NCBI GenBank assembly: GCA_032622095.1
Contig: CP136065.1
Coordinates: 95,671,343-95,735,342, forward strand
From: Siphonodentalium dalli
Taxonomy: Eukaryota; Mollusca; Scaphopoda; Gadilida; Siphonodentaliidae
DNA length: 64,000 bases
Direction: 5' to 3'
The notes below the pieces were generated by a model that did no database searches, was not told the DNA's origin, and worked only from the letters and a program-made list of their open reading frames with translations. The first letter of the stretch is position 1, and each line of letters opens with the position of its first letter. Below, one piece after another: positions 56,641 to 64,000 of this stretch. A program made the position numbers and the translations under genes.

Positions 56641-58060
56641 GCAGCCACCAAAGAGTCGGGAGGGCATAGGTGTGGGCACATATAGATATAACCCCTCACG
56701 AACCGCTCGAGTTGAACTGGAGAGATCTACATTTATGTACCATAATTATGTGTTCTAATTAATGTGACCGAAAACAAGAAATTTTTCTTTTCTTAATTTA
56801 TTTTTCCTTTTCTTTTGTAAATGTATAATTCGATACAGAGAGACAGTTGCAGTTATTAGTTCGAGGTTCCATGTGAATCTGTTGTCTATTACCATACAAC
56901 AGTATAAAGAAATTGCTAAAAAAAATAGCATAGATTATTCCAAAATTGTGGCATACGTATTAAACAGAATGATTAAATCAATCAGTAGTGCCCTAAATAA
57001 ATAGTGATTCCTGTTAGATGAAAATACATGTTTTTTATATGATTAATGATATTCCAATCCATGATGTCATTGATATCCAGCTAACACACCAAATTAGATA
57101 ACTTACTCTGGGCGGGTGTGTCACCAAAATACACATCCATAATCTAGAAACGCGATTAGCGATACACAATCTAGTAGCAAAACAATAAATAAATAAATAT
57201 ATAATAAAAACTAATTACACCCCAAATTTTCAATGCTCTTCCTTCAACTACAACCACCCCCGGCATCACAAAGTCGGTGTTTAGGCTTCATTGTCATTTA
57301 TATTATGTATGTAGACTCTAGTTTTCGGAACTTCACTGCAGGATCAGTCTATACATATTTGGTCAGATTTAATCAAATATGCATATTTATGGTTATCACT
57401 AACATTGATAGCAGACACAGTGCCCAGAGTATGGATTGAACGTGCATCATATTCGGTAAAAAGTTGCCTCTTATTGTATACAATGTTGAGTTTTTTAGTG
57501 CTACAATTAAACAAACTGTTACATCCGAGTCTAAACAAATCAGGCCACTATTAGTACGAATATCCTTACACGCAAGCATAAAAGCCATCTTTTCTCTGAG
57601 CGTAGTCAGGAAAAATGAATACAAAATGTTATAGATAAATATACTCTAGTGTATCCCATCCAAGCCCCCCCATCAAGTCATTGAATCATAAGAATAAGGC
57701 CAACGAACCACATAACCGGAATAAGCAATCACATTCCTATTATGACCTCAATAGCAATAACATTATATTTATGAGTTTCTATACGCCCCTAATTGATCAC
57801 ATCACATGTAACCATATATGCAAAACGTTTACATTGAAAAGCCGTCGCATCCAAATCCGGATAGTTTAATCCCAGAAAACTCTTAAAAATAAAAAAGGAT
57901 AAATACACGGAATGAGTAGCGAATTTATGTTATTCCTTTCCTTGTGATGTAACTTTGTCTTGTATAAACTTGTACATGTATATATGTTGACATATCTGTG
58001 TCCATATTTATGTATGTTTATGGTCTGTATTCAATAACTCTTCGCTTGTGGAGGACCTTT
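56641..58060. other. No recognised feature
   Basis: AT-rich sequence. The frames at 57233-57869 lack motifs. Confidence 0.5.
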
Positions 58061-58061
58061 A

Positions 58062-58066
58062 AAGAT

Positions 58067-58140
<74 letters not shown>
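58062..58140. repeat. (TA)n microsatellite
   Basis: Long TA run. Nothing is recognised from 58141 to about 59400. Confidence 0.95.
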
Positions 58141-58142
<2 letters not shown>

Positions 58143-59406
58143 CTAGACTCGCCGTTACCTTGCTATTTCAATAAATCCAATTATTATAATGATTAGTCAC
58201 TACTTATATTTATAGAGAACACTGCACATATATGTATATAAATTGTGCTTAGCACACTATTATGTTACGTTATTCATTCATTTGTGACATGTGCAGGGAT
58301 GTGGCTAGTGGTCCCATTATACAATGAATATCTTACCAAGAAATAGTCGAGTGACCCCCCACAATAGAGTCGAAGAAATTTCTCAATTAAATTTTAATCT
58401 AATTATCCAATGGTCAAGAAAAATCTCAAACAAAACAAAACAATGATGCTATTGCCCATCCACCTTTCCAAGAAGCCACGTCGTTGCACTTGCACACACA
58501 TACAATCATGCACTATAATGTGGTCTGTCTCAATACAGCAAAGCCATTGATTCAAATGTGCCACTAACGACAGTCGCAGAAACACCTGACATGGGCCAGT
58601 GGTGACACCCCCTCAAATAATTAATAATTAATAAATAATTTTCTAAATTATCAGGCAAAACAAGAGTCAATCCGTCCAAATGTAACTCATTAATACGAAA
58701 GATAGCTTAATGGGGACTATACTCGACCGTTCGACCAATACCTGGTGGGGTGCTCCCAGGCGTGCCATTGTCATGACAGGTATCCGTAATTTCTAGCAAA
58801 TGTGATACCACAAATCATTGCTGAATGTGTCAAAAACAACTTTTAAAGAAATGACCTATATGCATAAAACCCTCGACTGTCTAGAACAAAACTCCCGAAA
58901 AGTCACATAAACAAATCTCACATTCCGTAATAATATAAACACAATTGTATTTCTATTTCATATATGTCCAGTTGTCCTCCAGGACATGTGTGACCGCTTA
59001 TGCAGTGATTCTTGACGTACCGCTTACGGAGTTTCCATTTAAATATTCATGGAAGTACTCAGCCATAGAGATATCTGCAAGACTGCAACTTAGGGTGTGT
59101 TTATACATTAGCCAGCGAAGATCCTATTCGCTTTAGCCGGTTTAGTGCAGCGGTCAAACGACAAAAGTGGTCGGGTACCCCTACCCACGGTAGAACAAGT
59201 TAAAATCAACTTTTGTAAAGGAGAAATATATACTGTTGACGAAAATGATAGTGAAAATAACGGAATTGGTGGTGGTTATTGTCAAATCGACGATGAGCGA
59301 TAACCATCAGTGACTTTTTCCAGAAATTAACGATTTTGGTAAAGTGAGCCCTGCGGCTATGACCTAAGTTATTTGCCCACATTGTTGGTGTTAAAATGAC
59401 TACAGC

Positions 59407-59770
59407 ATACCATATTTGTACCTGATATGCAAAAAGTGTTGGTTAATTCAGATTGTCCTGCCATTTGGAGCCGAAACATTTATATTTTGTTCAAAAATCG
59501 CTCTTTTTCACAAAAAATAATATTTTTCAAACATTATCATTCAAACGGATATTGCAATAATGCTGAAATATTTAGTCCATACGATGTAGTAGTTATCTGA
59601 CAAGCATATGAAGAAAGAAGTTAACAGAAATTTTGAACGGTTTGCGAGATATTGGATTTTTAGCTACCCCTCCCCCAAACACGTTTTTGGTAAAAAAAAT
59701 ACATATTTTTGATAACGACATTACAAACATTTTCTAATTGATCTGAATGGGACCCAATATGAATTTTGTA
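59407..59770. repeat. Left arm of a large inverted repeat
   Basis: CCATTTGGAGCCGAAACATT, AATAATATTTTTCAAACATT and GCTACCCCTCCCCCA occur here. Their reverse complements occur in reverse order at 63640-64000. Confidence 0.8.
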
Positions 59771-60240
59771 CTGAAAGTTTTGTCCAGAGATACCGTTTAA
59801 TTGACTACAGATGTGTTCAGGCTTTCAGACCCACAGTTACAACAACAATTATTTTATTGATAACAGGTAATTTTGCATGCATTAACATCGATGCTAAGTA
59901 CTAAAACCTTTGTTATAAACAACACGTGACCAACTAGATAATTCATATGGCTCAGTAGTTATCTGGACATCACAAGTAGAAAGAATTTGACAGAAATTGT
60001 GAACGGTTTTCCAGATATTGGAATTAGGTATCGCTCCCCCGGATGCGATTTAGTAGAAAAAATACCTATTTATGATAACGACAACACATACCTTTCTAAA
60101 TGATTCTAATGGGCATCTAATCATGATTCGTGCGATGAAAACCTGACCCCTAGACACCGCGAGCGTGGTTGTAGATGTCCTCAGGTTTCCAAACTCTCAG
60201 TTACAACAACAACAAAACAGTTTATTTATAACATGTAATA
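59587..60240. repeat. 363-bp diverged tandem pair
   Basis: AGTAGTTATCTG...GAACGGTTT...GATATTGGA...TCCCCC...GATAACGACA...CAGTTACAACAACAA occurs from 59587 and again from 59950. Confidence 0.65.
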
Positions 60241-60449
60241 TTATATTAACACATATCGACTTTGAGGAACTAAAGTATTTGTTCTCAACGACAAATAATA
60301 TAGACTAACATAGCTATAATCATACAGAACAAAATCATTGTTGCTTCCATAGTGATTGTTAGAGTCCCTCTAAATCGACCAAATTATATAAACAATGGAT
60401 TTTGTATTTTATATCTCATAAACTAGTTTGACCAAGGCGGAAGCGTTAT

Positions 60450-62990
60450 TTCAAATATGTTCTATGTTTTGAGCCCCCATCCCCTGTCCCATTAGAGGTC
60501 TTGAACACACCACGGACTGAAAGAATATGATCTCAATATTAAGAAACATGTGACTACAAAGGACAGTTACATAAGGAAATACACAGTGTTTATGGATGGG
60601 TTTGTTCCCGAAATAGTGTGGCACTTTACAAAACGAGGCTGTGTGGTAAATATGAAGGGCGAATTTTCTATTTTTTCGAGAACACTCTACCTGATTTAAA
60701 GACTTGAACACAATACGAAATGAAGCTATATGCTCTCTAAATTAACACACCATGCGCCGAATATATATGCTTTTAGTATTAACCCACAGTGTGAACGAAA
60801 GGTAGTGCTATCAGGGAATATACAATTTATATGGATAGTTTGGTTCCCACTATCCTAGGGTACTTTACAAAAGCCGGCTGGCAATTACCAAAGCTGAATA
60901 TTTTCTTTGAGCACCCTACCCCATTTAAAGTCTTAAACACACCAATGGATGGATATGTTCTCAATATTAACTGAGGTGTGGACAAATGGTAGTTAATTCA
61001 GGAAATATACATCTTCAGTGGGTGGGTTGGTTTCCGAATGTCTGGGACACTTTACAAAAAGTGGCTAGCAAAGAGAAAGGTGCATTTTCACTGTTTTTGG
61101 TACCCATAACCCTTCTAAACTCTTCAGCGCACACCGGACCGAATCTATATGCTCTCAATATTAACTGAGTGTGTGAACGAAAGATAGTGCTGTCGTGTAT
61201 TATGTACAATTTATGTGGGTGGTTTGGTTCCCGAAATCCTGGAGCACTTTACAAAAGGCAGCTGGCAAATACGAAATATGATTTTATTTTTTGTTGAGGC
61301 CACACTACCCCATTTGAAGTCTTGAACACACAATGAACCGAAAGGATATGCTCCCAATATTAATTACGTTTGTAGAGAAGTGGACGCTATATCAAGAGTA
61401 TAGTATATCAGGGTCTTGAATTTTTCTGGGTCACTTGACAAAAAACTGTTGGTGAAAGAGAAAGGCGGATACTCACTGTTTTGGGGGACCCCATTAACCC
61501 ATTTAATATCTTGATCACAGCATGAACTGAAGTTATATTCTCTCATACTTAGCTGAGTGTGTGATTTAATGGTATTGCTATCGTGGAATTATTAATTGAT
61601 ATGGGTGATTTGGTTCCCCCGAAATCCTGGAACACTTTACAAAAAGCGGCTGACAAACACGAAAGGCGAATTTTCTATGTTTTGAGGACCCCACTATCCC
61701 ACTTGAAGTCTTAAACAAATGATTTTGTTCCCAACAGAAGAACAAAAACTGAAGTTGTGGACAAATGGGAGTATTATCTGGAAATATGAATCTGTTATAG
61801 ATGAGATGGTTCCCGAAAGCCAATGGCACTTTACAACAAGCGGCTGGCAAACGAAAGGGCTAAATTTCACTGTCTCAGGGGACTTCAATCCCTATTTGAA
61901 GTCTTGAACACACCACTAGCTCAAGGCATATGCTATCAATATCACACGAGATAGTGGCCGAATGGCTGTTCTGTCAGAAAAGACGCAATGCTCTCGCGAG
62001 CCCACCGTTCGCGAGAACACCGTGGCACCTTACACAAAGCAGATGACAAACTATGAAGGCGAATTTTAAGGGACCCCTACCCCATGTAAACCATTGAACA
62101 TACCACGAACTGAATGGATGTGCCCTCAAGGTCAAACGACGATCTGGACAAATGGCTATTCTATCAAGAAATACACAATTGTTATAGATGGGTTGGTACC
62201 CGACAGTCAGGGACACTTTACAAAAAGCGACTGGAAAATAAATAATGAGATTTGTATTACCCCCTTCCCAATTTGAAGACTAGAACACACCACGAACTGG
62301 AACGATATCATCATTGACTGAGTGTTTGGACCATGGGGCGTTAGTTGTACAAGGACGTACACAATGTAAATATATGGATTGGGTTCAGAAAGCATGATCA
62401 CTTAACAAAAGTGGCTGGAAAATAAGAAAGGCAAAATTTTGAGGACCCCTACTTTATTTGAAGTATTGGAAGACACGACATGGTGAAATGATATGACCTC
62501 AATATTAACTGAGGGCTTGACCTAATGTCAGTTTTTATCAGGATATACATATGTGTTGGTTCCCGAAAGTCTGCACCATGTGGCACTCCACAACACGCGG
62601 CTGGAAAATGTCCACTGTTTTATGTACCCCTACCCTATTTGAAGTCTTGAACACATCATGTACTGAATGGATTATGATTTTAATATCAACATATATTGTG
62701 GCCGAAACTATGCGATATATAAGGCTGTATTGGTTTCCGACAGCATGTGACACTTTACAAAACTCGGTTGGCTCCCAGTATATACGATATATAAGGCTGT
62801 ATTAGTTTCCGACAGCATGTGACACTTTACAAAAAGCTGCTGGCAAATAACAAAAATTCAATTTTAACTGTTTATGTGACAATTACGCTATTTTATGTCA
62901 TGAAAACACCACGAACTCGATGGACATGCTCCCAGTTTTAACTGAGTCTGTGGACATAGGGTAGTTCTATCAGGAGGTAAACAATTTATC
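60450..62990. repeat. Satellite-like array, unit about 190 bp, about 12 units
   Basis: A CACTTTACAAAA-like box recurs near 60619, 60849, 61046, 61243, 61430, 61629, 61824, 62024, 62212, 62397, 62581, 62749 and 62819. Each is followed by GGCTGGCAAA, CCCATTTGAAGTCTTGAACA, a TATGCTCTCAATATTAACTG-like block and TGGTTCCCGAAA. Units are well diverged. ORFs here are repeat readings. Confidence 0.85.
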
Positions 62991-63639
62991 TGGGAGAGAG
63001 ACTGTATGGGAAAAGTTAGGATGTAATCCAGTTGGAGCTGATTGGATACAATGATATACACATAGTTTCGTTGGAGCTGATTGGACACACTAATACACAG
63101 AAAATGTTGTTTGCGTCATTGATACGTCCGTCGCCGTGAGATTACAGACGATCTGGTGGGCTAAATTTCGCGCTCAGCAGGGTTTCTATGCTTTTCACGA
63201 AGTTTTAACAAATGACAGCGTTATGGAAATCGCTTTGTTTTCGAGATAAATGTTTGAACCCCGTCAACTATTTTAATATTTTCGCGATGACTGAGTTGCT
63301 GTGTTCCACACAAAAGAGTATTTCTGATGAAATGACATTCAGTATGGCGCATAGAAGTTCAGTCCTAGGACCACTGTATTCAGGACATTCAAACAAGTAA
63401 TGCTATGCTGTTTCTATTTTGCCACAATGACAGAGAGGGGACGTTTTAATGTGATTACTCAATAAGTCATAGTTCTGCATTTCAATCTTAAGCGAGAATG
63501 GAGTACTTGTGATATGCGACACTTACTGTATGTAATAGCAAATAAATTGGGTTGTTGTTGTAATTTGGTGTCTGGAAGTCCGAACACGTCTTTATTCACT
63601 TAAGCAATGTCCCCGGGCTCAATTTTCAGCAAACGAATT

Positions 63640-64000
63640 ATGTTGGGTCCCATTATGATCAATTGGGAAATTTGGTAAAGTTCTGAACAAAAATATGTAA
63701 ATTTTCGACCAAAAACGTGTCTGGGGGAGGGGTAGCTAAAATCCATCATTTCGCAAATCGTTCTAAATGTCTGTTAACTTCTTTCTGCATATGCTTGGCA
63801 GATAACTACTTCACCATAAGGATTAAATATTTCGGCATCATAGCAATATCCATTTCAATGATAATGTTTGAAAAATAATATTTTTGTGAAAAAATGCGAT
63901 TTTTCAGCAAAAAAATAAATGTTTCGGCTCCAAATGGCAGGAAAATCTATATTAACCAACACTTTTTTCATATCAGGTAGAGGTATGGTATGATATAGTA
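63640..64000. repeat. Right arm of the large inverted repeat, cut by the window end
   Basis: Reverse complement of 59407-59770: TGGGGGAGGGGTAGC, AATGTTTGAAAAATAATATT-like words and AATGTTTCGGCTCCAAATGG. It continues beyond the window. 63100-63640 between array and arm shows nothing recognisable. Confidence 0.8.

Overview
This is AT-rich animal DNA with almost no open coding space. Its coding exons have GT-AG boundaries, and repeats dominate: LINE remnants, many short TIR elements, Helitron-like elements, a tRNA-derived SINE and simple repeats. The repeat families (GTCCG-rich elements, arrays of CCGAAGGTTC, Helitron-like elements with CTGT tails) and the CAP-EGF-ShK-like gene suggest a marine lophotrochozoan, most likely a mollusc. 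That assignment is inference from memory of such genomes.

One host gene could be assembled by eye. It lies on the minus strand from about 48.73 kb (putative TATA box and noncoding first exon) to at least 22.18 kb. Eight coding exons were found: 41395-41449, 39670-39866, 38332-38422, 33195-33343, 29105-29199, 26338-26444, 24342-24440 and 22184-22309. All splice phases agree and they give a 306-residue open frame with the 3' end unresolved. It encodes a signal peptide, a CAP (SCP/CRISP-type) domain, an EGF-like domain and an ShK-like cysteine module, so it is a secreted CAP protein.

Region by region: 0-16 kb is intergenic relative to this gene and holds a dispersed unclassified repeat, LINE pseudogenes, three Helitron-like elements (5.9-10.2 kb) and several hairpin MITEs. 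16.3-18.2 kb is one element whose termini are arrays of short palindromes. 22-49 kb is the CAP gene, with introns packed with mobile DNA: piggyBac-like TTAA MITEs, Helitrons at 33.5-34.4 and 42.0-44.0 kb, LINE pieces, a SINE and a GAT tract. 49-57 kb is the upstream flank, with a Harbinger-like MITE, a large inverted repeat, a regular array of palindromic E-boxes, an L1/Tx1-type LINE tail and an internally deleted LINE ORF1. 59.4-64 kb is a satellite of about 190-bp units between long inverted arms that run to the window end.

No other protein gene, rRNA, canonical tRNA, CRISPR array or prokaryotic feature is supported. Most remaining ORFs are chance frames or repeat readings.
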